From assembly GCF_002215215.1 (NCBI RefSeq), contig NZ_CP018632.1, forward strand, positions 5,142,501 through 5,206,500: a DNA stretch of 64,000 nt. Direction: 5' to 3'. The translations under genes and the position numbers were made by a program. Shown here piece after piece: positions 57,201 through 64,000 of this stretch; the first letter of the stretch is position 1; every line of letters begins with the position of its first letter. This DNA is from Granulosicoccus antarcticus IMCC3135. Lineage in GTDB: Bacteria; Pseudomonadota; Gammaproteobacteria; Granulosicoccales; Granulosicoccaceae. The notes beneath the pieces were generated by a model. The model saw nothing but the letters and a program-made list of their open reading frames with translations, made no database searches and had not been told where the DNA came from.

Positions 57201-58667
57201 CTACGGCAGTTGCGCTTTGACGTTCCAGGGCAGCAAGGCTTCGATGTCTTCGACCGTCTGCGCTGTGGCAATGTGTCTGCACAAATGCAGCACGTAGCCG
57301 TAAGGGTCCAAGCTGTTGGCCTTGGCACTCTCCACCAGGGTATAAAAGGTGGCACATGCATTTGCCCCTCCAGGTGTGTTACAGAACAGGAAGGCCTTGC
57401 GCCCAATCACGTAGGGTCGTATGGCATTCTCTGCCAGCACATTGCTGATGTGCAGTTGCCCATGCTCGCAGTAGACGATCAGCTTGTCCCACTGGTTGAG
57501 CGTGTAGCGGATAGCCTTGCCGGTCAGCGATTTGCGGGGCACCGTCGAGACATTGTCCTGCAACCACTCATGCAAGGCGTCCAGTTGTGGCACGGCATGC
57601 AGCTGTCGAAAGACTTTACGCTGTTCGTCGTTGAGCGCCTGTTCCTTCATCTGGCGCTCGAGCCTGTACAGCGTATTGATCATGCTGAGCGCCTCAGTAC
57701 ACTTGGGCACCTTGCCGGATTTTTTCGCCTTGTCGCTCAGCGCTTTCTCTGCCTCTTTGAACTTGCGCCGCGCATGGTCAAAGCAGCCCAGTAGCTTTAC
57801 CTGGGTACCGCGCACAGCATACGGATAGGCAGAGTAGCCATCGCACTGCAAATAGCGACCTTCGAAGCCATCGAGCAACGACTTGGCGACCTCACCGTTT
57901 CGGGATTTGTCGTAGCGAAAAAGCACCACCGGTTTGTCCGGTGGTCCGCCTCGCAGCAACCACATCCATTTGTGGCCCTGCGGCTTCATACCAGGCTCTC
58001 TGAGCACCTGTAATCGCGTCTCATCGCATTGCAGATAGAAAGCGCTGAGCTGTGTCTCGTGCAACAGGTTGATCACGGGCTGGAGCTGCACGGCCAATCT
58101 GATAAGCCAGGCGGCCATAGTGGAGCGACCGATGCCGCCCCCATGGCGCCTGAGAATGCCTTCCAGACGATACAGCGGCAGGCCATCAGCGAACTTGGCA
58201 ATGATGATATAGGCCAGCAAGCCGATACTGGTGATGCACTTGCCCAGCGGGTGGGGTACACGTTCTGCGGCAACGATTTGGCGCTTACCGTGATCGTCCA
58301 GGTAGACCGCCTTCTCTTGCAGGTATTCGATCACGCGCACCCTGGCAGGCGTGATGTCCAGCTCTTCCTTGACCGACTCGAAGAAGGTCGACACGGCCCC
58401 CTCGCGTTGCTCATCGCTCAGGTAGGTGCGATGTTGCTCGCGAGGGATGGCCGGGTTGAGCCCCTTTTTGCGATTGGACCGTTTCTTGGGTTTGATCGGG
58501 GCCGGGTCTTCTTCCGGAGCATCCGTCATCTCGTCAATCGAATCGGGATCGATGAATAAATCAGGTTGCAACGGATTAGTTTCGCTGCTGGGACCAAAAC
58601 GCTGCACCCGGCTGAGCCGTAGCTGCTCTTCCAGAACAGCGATACGTGCCTGCTGCGAACTGATCAC
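57201..58667 (-). CDS. tnpC: IS66 TnpC transposase
   Basis: 488 residues from a GTG. Seen: an N-terminal coil with LEEQLRLSRVQRFGPSSE; a Lys/Arg linker KPKKRSNRKKG; DDE core with FYLQCDETRLQVL, YLQCDGYSAYPY and GCFDHARRKFKEAE; and C-terminal LAENAIRPYVIGRKAFLF (IS66 Glu) plus the short IS66_C tail ending ALLPWNVKAQLP. The open frame extends about 48 codons further up with no ATG, GTG or TTG, so the start is unusual: the GTG at 58667, or a CTG upstream. Confidence 0.93.
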   Translation of the reverse strand: MISSQQARIAVLEEQLRLSRVQRFGPSSETNPLQPDLFIDPDSIDEMTDAPEEDPAPIKPKKRSNRKKGLNPAIPREQHRTYLSDEQREGAVSTFFESVKEELDITPARVRVIEYLQEKAVYLDDHGKRQIVAAERVPHPLGKCITSIGLLAYIIIAKFADGLPLYRLEGILRRHGGGIGRSTMAAWLIRLAVQLQPVINLLHETQLSAFYLQCDETRLQVLREPGMKPQGHKWMWLLRGGPPDKPVVLFRYDKSRNGEVAKSLLDGFEGRYLQCDGYSAYPYAVRGTQVKLLGCFDHARRKFKEAEKALSDKAKKSGKVPKCTEALSMINTLYRLERQMKEQALNDEQRKVFRQLHAVPQLDALHEWLQDNVSTVPRKSLTGKAIRYTLNQWDKLIVYCEHGQLHISNVLAENAIRPYVIGRKAFLFCNTPGGANACATFYTLVESAKANSLDPYGYVLHLCRHIATAQTVEDIEALLPWNVKAQLP

Positions 58668-58918
58668 CTGCTGGTGCTTGTTGATCAGATCCTGTTGTTC
58701 AACAAGCGAGTCACTTTGCTGTGTCAGTTGGTTTTGCAGGGCAATGAAGCGCTCGACACGCAGCTCGCCGACGGGTAAAACCTCGTCACCGTGCTGTGCA
58801 TTCTGCGCTGATTAAAAGCCCCATATCATGGCTTGTATTTTACCATAAGGAGTTATTAAAACGCTGTAAATACAGTATAAAACGGGAGTTCATCCGCCTA
58901 TTTTTTCATTCGAAAGAC

Positions 58919-59287
58919 TCATGCCACTGACTCGTATTGCAGGACGCTGTGTGGCTTCATCAGTGTCAGGTTATACCCACTGAGCAACCAGTTAAGCTGC
59001 TCACCGGTGAGCGTGATCAAGGTGTCCTCATCACTCGGCCAGTGAAACTTCTCACTCTCCAATGCCTTGTAATAGAGCACAAAGCCGTTGTCCTCCCAGA
59101 ACAGGCATTTGATCTTGTCACACTGGCGGTTGCGGAATACAAATAAACTGCCACTGAAAGGGTTGATCCCCAGCTCGTGTTCGACCAGCACACTTAAGCC
59201 ACGGTACCCGAGTCTGAAATCTACGGGATCACGATAGACATAGACGCATTCAAGCTGCACATCGGGCCGTAAGCTGTAACGCTTCAT
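58919..59287 (-). CDS. tnpB: IS66 TnpB (Orf2)
   Basis: 122 residues. Seen: VYVYRDPVDFRLGYRGLSVLVE, NPFSGSLFVFRNRQCDKIKCL and LYYKALESEKFHWP, the IS66 Orf2 signature. Its start overlaps the tnpA stop by ATGA at 59284-59287. Confidence 0.93.
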   Translation of the reverse strand: MKRYSLRPDVQLECVYVYRDPVDFRLGYRGLSVLVEHELGINPFSGSLFVFRNRQCDKIKCLFWEDNGFVLYYKALESEKFHWPSDEDTLITLTGEQLNWLLSGYNLTLMKPHSVLQYESVA

Positions 59288-59634
59288 AGCTGCTTGAGCA
59301 ACTGAAGTGCCACGGGCACATGCTGTTCGGTGATGCCGGTAATGACGACCCCGCTGGGCAATGTGATTTGAAGGCCGGTCGGCGTCTCCTGGTAATCACG
59401 GAGCACAACCGGCAACAATCGTGAGGTTCTGTTGCTGGGTATCGAGCGTGGCTCCGGGTCAGCACAGGCTGCGGGCTGTGAATCAAACTGGGAAAGCCAG
59501 TAGATCAACTGATGGTAGGTCAGTTGATGTTCGCGCAATAACGGGCCTTGCTTAACCCGCTATTGTTGCAGTCAATGACGTGCTGCTTCCAGAAAGATCG
59601 GCGTTCGGCAAGGGGCTTGAATGTAGACATGCTG
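59284..59634 (-). pseudogene. tnpA: IS66 TnpA, 1-bp frameshift
   Basis: The ATG near 59631 starts MSTFKPLAERRSFWKQHV and SGLSKARYC. The next residues needed, REHQLTYHQLIYW, are in a different frame that runs to 59284. Reading TGC CGC GAA would restore it, but the sequence has TGC GCG AA, so one C has been lost. The C-terminal frame GVVITGITEQHVPVALQLL is normal. If real, this copy lacks a functional TnpA. Confidence 0.82.
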
Positions 59635-60220
59635 TGGTGCTCCTGTTGTCGGTGCACACAGCTTCGCGCGTAGGGAAAGGGGAATCAATAACGCTGATTT
59701 GAAGTCGCTTACACCAAAGGGACCGCAAAGGCACTGGATCCGGCGTTAACCAGCAGTGATATCGCCTGATGCGAGTGGCCCATTATATAGTCAGCCTTGG
59801 TGTTCGAATCGCTGGATTGATGAAGCAATTTTACCGCTGGCATCCTGCGACCCTGCTTGGCAATCTTGATCCCATCGCCGAGCAGTACCAGCCGGTCATT
59901 GAAGCGAACCGGGTCAGGGAACAGCTCGCAGGCGCTGCGTGTCCATAACGAACTGAGCTGATCCAGGTCGATGGCTGTACTATGAATCGTGTGCAGCAGG
60001 TTAGAGTAAAGGGCGGGCTTCAACCCCAGTGCTCGTACAATACTGGTCACGCCCAGCAGGTCCCTGCGCACACACAGACCCGCTACGATCAGGGCGAACC
60101 AGAGGAACGGGCCTTGTAGGAGAAAGCAGGACGGAGCCGATAGAGGGCATCCCACCAGAGAGTCCAAAGTTCCATAGCACGCCTAAGCTTATATTGTCCT
60201 ATAAGCGGCTATAGACCATA

Positions 60221-60553
60221 GTGAGCAGAATGCAAAGAATCAAACAGATTGACAAGCGAATTGAAAGAATCAAACGGGATCTGGAGCAGATCGATGAAAT
60301 GCGCCCTGGTTCAATCTCAGTGCAGTATCGGTGCGCTGAGACCAAGAGCTACCCCTATCATCAGTTGAATTGGGTGATCGGTGCAAAAAAGCAATCCGAG
60401 TACGTGAGCAGAAAAAACCTGAAAACGTTAACGAGGCAAACCGAGAACTACAAAACCTTCAAAGCACTGTGTGCCGAATGGGTAGAGCTGGGCATCGAGC
60501 GATCAAAGCTGTCCATAAAGCTTGAACGGGAACGGCAGAAGAGCGCGTCATGA
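60221..60553 (+). CDS. DUF6788-like accessory protein of a transposon
   Basis: 110 residues. Seen: an N-terminal coiled coil (RIKQIDKRIERIKRDLEQID), then MRPGSISVQY and a YPYHQLNW strand region typical of the small partner of certain DDE transposases, and a basic helical C-terminus KLERERQKSAS. It is divergent from the broken transposase whose start is at 60175, 45 bp away, so the two share a promoter region. Its 3' end and the following 65 bp are duplicated at 9861-10003. Role unknown. Confidence 0.7.
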   Translation: MSRMQRIKQIDKRIERIKRDLEQIDEMRPGSISVQYRCAETKSYPYHQLNWVIGAKKQSEYVSRKNLKTLTRQTENYKTFKALCAEWVELGIERSKLSIKLERERQKSAS

Positions 60554-60620
60554 GAGGGTTGAATCACTCTGATTTCTGGCGGCTGTCTGGAACGGGAAAC
60601 AGCGCTCAAACTTTCCACTC

Positions 60621-60878
60621 TTGAGATATCTTACTTACGTATTCTTTTCAGGGTCACTGAATCCGTTAGCGAACCCCACGACGCCGATGCTGCGCTCGCG
60701 CCGGCGATACGGGAAAAACATGGCCCTATCAGTACTTCTAGGTACGGTATTTGTGGTCGCGCTGCTGGTAGAAGGGCAAATGACAACACCGGGTGCAATC
60801 GCGTTTGGTGGCAGTATTGGTCTTGTTCCAGGGGCATACTTCTTCGGGCAACGAATCTTTAGTAAGTTGAGGCGCTGA
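60621..60878 (+). pseudogene. Small membrane protein, 5' end cut by transposon
   Basis: 85 codons homologous to the gene split at 31354-33093: VFFSGSLNPLANP, RYGKNMALSVLLGTV, AIAFGGSIGL and an end FSKLRR. The frame is open up to the transposon end (…CTTGAGA at about 60618), exactly where homology with the paralogue's first helix (VTLVILTYLA) is lost. Therefore the insertion removed the native start. The two transmembrane helices remain. Could still be translated from an internal start. Confidence 0.72.
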
Positions 60879-60949
60879 TTCGAATTGTTTGTCAGACAGT
60901 GTTTGATATAAGCAGCGGTACCCTTAGCCGAGCGCATCGTCATAGCTTA

Positions 60950-61876
60950 TCAAGTACCACACCCGCCCTCCACATCCCCCACTCCATCAAATATCGAACT
61001 CCCTCCCGAACATTCATTCGGATCATAATCCGACGCATCAATCAGCACCGGACTCATACCCAACCCAGACTCCCCTTCCTCACATTCACCCAATACCGCC
61101 CCATCATCCTCAGATTCGCCCGGTACGCTCTGAGACCCATCAACCGGAACAGTAGTCGGGTCATCTTCTGTATCCGCCACCGGTGGCAAGTTAGCCATGA
61201 CTATCTGCTCCTCCCACGCCTCTGACTGCATACGCACCGTGGCAACCGATTTGAGGGGAAATTGATTACGCAAGTAATAGCTGGCGTTATCAGGGTCTAC
61301 CAACAGCATGGCTTTACTGATTAACGTATTGACAAAGGGCACCTTCAGATCAACGCCGTGGGTCACCTCGATTTTCAGCAGATTGGCGTCCCGCAGACTT
61401 AATCCGGATTCTGTGCCGACGGTGTGTTCTCGATGCCGCAAATGAGTATTGGGCAATACTCGCTGATTAAACTCCTGGCTGTCGATTCCCCAGTCTTCGA
61501 AGGCGGCACTGGTCGGGTTCAGCACTTTCATCCGCGTACTGCTTTTATCGAGCACCGCCAGTGATGATTTGGCCATCGCCACCATGGCACTCTGCGCACT
61601 GCCGTCACCGCCTTCAATGGGCGCAAGACGGATACCGAGCTCTTTTCGCATCAGCTCCAGTTGCGCATGGTTGGTGGCACCGGTACGTGCCGCTTCAAAC
61701 GTTGCATAGTTCAACGTGGTTTTACCGTGATAGACCAGTGCGGCCTGCACCGTGGTCATGCCAATGAACATGACAATCGGCGCAATGATCACAAACTCTG
61801 CCAAGATCGCACCGTTCTGATGCTGCCGGAACCCTCTGGGGCTGTTAATGCTGGGTGAATGTGTGTGCAATTTCAT
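60950..61876 (-). CDS. TadE/TadG-like pilus assembly protein
   Basis: 308 residues. Seen: the N-terminal pseudopilin-type leader and helix NGAILAEFVIIAPIVMFIGMTTVQAALVYHG, given here in part as GAILAEFVIIAPIVMF, with the Glu typical of TadE; then a long extracytoplasmic region and an acidic C-terminal tail (ESEDDGAVLGECEEGES) rich in Gly, Asp and Cys. TadE/F minor pseudopilins build the Flp pilus with TadB/C. Last gene of the visible Tad operon, 66 bp after the TPR gene. Confidence 0.85.
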   Translation of the reverse strand: MKLHTHSPSINSPRGFRQHQNGAILAEFVIIAPIVMFIGMTTVQAALVYHGKTTLNYATFEAARTGATNHAQLELMRKELGIRLAPIEGGDGSAQSAMVAMAKSSLAVLDKSSTRMKVLNPTSAAFEDWGIDSQEFNQRVLPNTHLRHREHTVGTESGLSLRDANLLKIEVTHGVDLKVPFVNTLISKAMLLVDPDNASYYLRNQFPLKSVATVRMQSEAWEEQIVMANLPPVADTEDDPTTVPVDGSQSVPGESEDDGAVLGECEEGESGLGMSPVLIDASDYDPNECSGGSSIFDGVGDVEGGCGT

Positions 61877-61942
61877 ATCGTATCCTTCCCTGGATTATTC
61901 AATTAGAGGCTGTGTACTTGTTGCTCCGCAAGCCTTTGCCGC

Positions 61943-62464
61943 CTACTGCAGCAGTTGTGTCAAAGTTTCAAGGCGATCCTCGACGGCCTGTCTGGACGGC
62001 TCGTTCCTGGCTAACGCTTCCAGTGCTTTCAAAGTGGCCAGCTGTGCACCCAGCAGATGTGCGGTGGATAAATTCAACCAGGGTTTGGACTGCCGAGCTT
62101 CATGCTGCAGGGAAGTTTCAAAAGCCTGTATGGCATGACTGTACTGTCCCTGCCGGGTCAGCGTATTCCCTAATCTGAACCAGGCATAGGCATCATTGGG
62201 CACTTGCTCGAGAACAACCCGATAGTGTGCCGATGCGCGCCCCCAGCGGCCAGCGGCATAAGCGGCATCGGCTTCATTCAACTCATTAACAAGCTGCTGA
62301 GACTGTGCATGGGTATTTGATTTGTTGTGCGCCGGAGTCAATACATCATCACTACCGAATGAAATAGCACAGGACTGCAGAGCCAAGATTGCCATCAGAG
62401 TGATCAAGCAGACAAACTGGCGATGCCAATAGAGGGCCTCAATACGGCTTATCCGGCTCACACC
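61943..62464 (-). CDS. TPR lipoprotein, TadD-like
   Basis: About 173 residues if started at the GTG at 62464, which overlaps the DUF192 stop by 7 bp. Seen: a lipoprotein signal ITLMAILALQSCAISFG (Cys lipobox); then three tetratricopeptide-like repeats (AAGRWGRASAHYRVVLEQVPN, DAYAWFRLGNTLTRQGQYSH, and a third with ETSLQHEARQSKPWLNL), written here partly as AAGRWGRASAHYRVVLEQ. TadD is the outer-membrane pilotin of Tad secretion, stabilising the secretin. A longer frame to 62563 exists but adds a non-homologous Arg-rich start. Confidence 0.82.
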   Translation of the reverse strand, partial: GVSRISRIEALYWHRQFVCLITLMAILALQSCAISFGSDDVLTPAHNKSNTHAQSQQLVNELNEADAAYAAGRWGRASAHYRVVLEQVPNDAYAWFRLGNTLTRQGQYSHAIQAFETSLQHEARQSKPWLNLSTAHLLGAQLATLKALEALARNEPSRQAVEDRLETLTQLLQ

Positions 62465-62853
62465 CACAGACCCTTGCTCGGAACAAATTTCTGCCCCACC
62501 TCCAGTCCGATTCGCACGGCAGTCCCGGCGGCCATCTCTACGGCAACCACGCCTTTCAAACATGACAGGCCACTGCGTGGACTGACGGTTGCCAGCTTGA
62601 GGATGATGCCGCTACTATCCATGAAAATCACATCAATGGGCTTGTTCAAGCCGAACGTATGAATGGCCTTGCAGGGACGAATAATCAAGGCATCAGTCGG
62701 ACCCAGTGGCGGTACGCCATGCAGGCCCCGCAGGCGTCTGACAAAGGTATTGGCATCATAGGCATACAGCAAAGGGGCGCTGAGTCGTCGCAGTATGACT
62801 TTGTTTTCAAGAAACTGATTCTCCCATTTCGTCAGGTATCTACCTATCATCAT
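62458..62853 (-). CDS. DUF192 family protein
   Basis: 131 residues. Seen: LRGLHGVPPLGPTDALII, RPCKAIHTFGLNKPIDVIFMD, then VAVEMAAGTAVRIGLEVGQ, the usual DUF192 pattern with its conserved Cys-x-x-x-H region. The usual copy has a signal peptide; this one is short and starts MMIGRYL. Its start overlaps the upstream lipoprotein stop (ATGATG). Members of this family lie in Tad operons; function is unknown. Confidence 0.88.
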   Translation of the reverse strand: MMIGRYLTKWENQFLENKVILRRLSAPLLYAYDANTFVRRLRGLHGVPPLGPTDALIIRPCKAIHTFGLNKPIDVIFMDSSGIILKLATVSPRSGLSCLKGVVAVEMAAGTAVRIGLEVGQKFVPSKGLWV

Positions 62854-63476
62854 GTTTTCTCATCCGTTGGTTCATCGATTGTCACTTCGGGCTGAATAAT
62901 GTCATCGGCCACCACTTCAATACTTGAACGGGCACTGACGCCGCCGGTGAACGCAAAGACTTCACCTTGAAACGAGCACGACAGATTGACGCGCATCAAT
63001 AACATGCGCGATCCGGTCCATTGATCTGTTTTCACTCGGGCAATATCCGCATCAAAACCACTGATATATTCGGACTCCTCATCGACGACACCATTGCTAT
63101 TCAGGTCGTCATAAAGCTCAAGCGTTGACAGGCCCGTATAGGTATTTTCAGCAAAGTCGACATAGATGCTTAGTTCAGCATCACCGATGGGGGAACCATT
63201 ACTGGTGCTCAATTGCAGGAGGATGGGAATATCCAGGTGATACTCTGAGTCGAACAGACACTGTCCTTCGGCATTACGCCGTTCGGTAATCTGGGTGGAA
63301 TGTGTTTCCGGTGTCAGAGTGAGGTTGGCATCCACGGGAACCGTATCGTTGCTGCAACTGCTCAGCAATAAGGTTCCGCTCAGAAGCAAGGTAGTGCTCA
63401 GCCCCCGGAAACCCGACGCTCTCCAACCGCGCTTTGACGCTGTATTCTCTGACTTTTCACGGGGTTCGGTCTGCAT
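62850..63476 (-). CDS. Lipoprotein of the Tad operon
   Basis: 208 residues with a signal TTLLLSGTLLLSSCSN (lipobox LSSC) after a basic N-terminus. The rest has beta-strand-rich sequence with an Asp-rich DDLNSNGVVDEESE (calcium-loop-like). I do not recognise a domain. Overlaps DUF192 by ATGA. A pilus or secretion accessory role is inferred from position. Confidence 0.72.
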   Translation of the reverse strand: MQTEPREKSENTASKRGWRASGFRGLSTTLLLSGTLLLSSCSNDTVPVDANLTLTPETHSTQITERRNAEGQCLFDSEYHLDIPILLQLSTSNGSPIGDAELSIYVDFAENTYTGLSTLELYDDLNSNGVVDEESEYISGFDADIARVKTDQWTGSRMLLMRVNLSCSFQGEVFAFTGGVSARSSIEVVADDIIQPEVTIDEPTDEKT

Positions 63477-63550
63477 GATTCCTGTCCTTGGAGTTGCGTC
63501 GGGTTTGAGGCTTGCGGTGCGGCCTGCTCAAATAGTGATGAATTGAAAAT

Positions 63551-64000
63551 TCAATTAGGCCAAGAATAGGCCCATACCAGTGGTGCCCAGGTCACAATGC
63601 CTTCCTGCAAAGCCTTGCTGAGCAGGATGAAACCGATGACAAACCCGGTTGTCGGAAAGATGAACATGACCAAGGGCGCAAGCAACTTGACCGGGGCTTC
63701 CATGGCTTTCTTTTCAGCCAACTGAAAACGCTGGCTGCGTAGCTGCTGGGCTTGCGCTCTTAAAATGGGACCCAGACTGGAGCCGGTTTTCTCCGCCTGA
63801 ATCAAGCCTGTCACTACATTGCCCACGGCAGAGTGCCCGGTTCGCTCCGCCAGATCACGCAAGGCATCCGCCCGTGTCTTGCCTGAGCGAATATCACGCA
63901 GCACTCGACTGAACTCGCGGCGCAGCGGTGTGTCGCTGGTTTTCTGTACAGCCTGAGTCAAGCCACCCGTCAGGTTGGTACCCGCCTCCACCGCCAGTGT
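63551..64000 (-). CDS. tadC: Type II secretion F-domain protein TadC (partial)
   Basis: The C-terminal about 150 residues of an inner-membrane protein. The 5' end lies beyond the window. Seen: EAGTNLTGGLTQAV, LRDLAERTGHSAVGNVVTGLI and EKTGSSLGPILRAQAQQLR (T2SSF domain), followed by the pair of helices LLAPLVMFIFPTTGFVIGFILL. TadC with TadB makes the platform for Flp pilus assembly. Lies 74 bp upstream of the lipoprotein gene. Confidence 0.88.
   Translation of the reverse strand, partial: TLAVEAGTNLTGGLTQAVQKTSDTPLRREFSRVLRDIRSGKTRADALRDLAERTGHSAVGNVVTGLIQAEKTGSSLGPILRAQAQQLRSQRFQLAEKKAMEAPVKLLAPLVMFIFPTTGFVIGFILLSKALQEGIVTWAPLVWAYSWPN

Larger units (their letters stand above)
57015..59712 (-). 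mobile_element. IS66-family element (2698 bp)
   Basis: Ends GTAAGCGTCCTTAAATCAGC (57015) and, inverted, GTAAGCGACTTCAAATCAGC (59712) are IS66 terminal repeats. A perfect 8-bp duplication ACCAAAGG lies at 57007-57014 and 59713-59720. It splits the DDE transposase gene of the DUF6788-type transposon. It is only distantly related to the IS66 at 34786-37410. Confidence 0.95.
56104..60175 (-). pseudogene. DDE transposase of DUF6788-type transposon, split by IS66
   Basis: The 5' part starts at the ATG 60175 (MELWTLWWDALYRLRPAFS), has a frameshift near 60120, and continues WFALIVAGLCVRRDLLGVTS, LLGDGIKIAKQGRRMPAVK, SDSNTKADYIMGHS to FAVPLV at 59713. It resumes across the IS66 at 57006 with SRIHEGIVTSNRDTRT, FYFVADAFYANQKII, has another frameshift near 56740, then RGHCLLMSTDL and ELYGLRFKIEHGFKQAKG to SGERHALAKFITHSG near 56110. 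There it meets group II RT sequence. Two frameshifts and an insertion make it inactive. Its family pairs with a DUF6788-like gene, found at 60221. Confidence 0.8.

Noticed and set aside
58029-58559. 176-codon plus-strand frame in IS66 tnpC
   Set aside because: Antisense shadow of the intact TnpC frame.
1-64000. tRNA, rRNA and phage or plasmid origin genes
   Set aside because: None recognised on reading either strand; I could not run a covariance search.
1-64000. A known anti-phage defence system
   Set aside because: The only recombinases and RTs belong to IS elements, a serine recombinase operon and group II intron remnants; no nuclease, toxin or CRISPR partner is visible.

Overview
The window looks like chromosomal DNA of a gammaproteobacterium, probably environmental or marine. 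The core genes rimO and metF, an H-NS-family protein, a Tad pilus operon and large secreted proteins point that way. I cannot name the species from sequence alone. Core islands alternate with a dense graveyard of mobile elements, with members or relics of about ten IS families plus group II intron pieces.

Layout. Positions 1-10,000 are nested mobile DNA: an IS4-like element, a large serine recombinase operon, a group II intron fragment, and an IS3 element broken by both an ISAzo13 element and a second IS4-like element, with target duplications still readable. Fragments of IS66, IS3 and a DUF6788-type transposon follow. Positions 10,020-28,850 (minus strand) are a surface polysaccharide cluster. 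It holds a CapD/WbpM-type dehydratase, a Wzy-like polymerase, a GT4 glycosyltransferase, a DegT aminotransferase, a candidate sialyltransferase, a priming sugar transferase, NeuC, NeuB, a Wzx-like flippase, a phytanoyl-CoA-dioxygenase-like enzyme, NeuA and an NAD-dependent epimerase. Together these can make CMP-sialic acid (or a close relative), build a lipid-linked repeat unit, flip it and polymerise it. The cluster has long AT-rich gene-free gaps, a 17-copy 8-bp repeat and relic genes, so it looks acquired and decaying.

Positions 29,300-38,100 carry IS630, a membrane DnaJ-like gene, an IS50-type IS4 element that splits a small membrane-protein gene, IS427-type IS5, and a complete IS66 that splits a Cys-rich gene. 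Positions 38,160-41,450 are core-like: H-NS, a small membrane protein, rimO and metF. Positions 41,623-45,615 encode a secreted beta-helix protein built from four 272-residue repeats. Next come an IS110/IS1111-type element (45.8-47.2 kb), a decayed IS66 and an IS4-like element. A secreted zinc metalloprotease with calcium-binding repeats (51.7-54.8 kb) shares a C-terminal module with the beta-helix protein. Positions 55,000-60,600 are again nested mobile DNA: group II RT with IS200 inside, and a DDE transposase with IS66 inside. The window ends in a minus-strand Tad pilus operon (TadC, lipoprotein, DUF192, TPR lipoprotein, TadE).

The most notable signals are: an in-frame stop codon at the same site in two diverged IS4-like transposases, one of which sits in an element with a perfect 9-bp target duplication; direct repeats of IS66 that bracket the sialic acid cluster; an IS1111-type element with a candidate guide-RNA region; and the C-terminal module shared by two secreted proteins.
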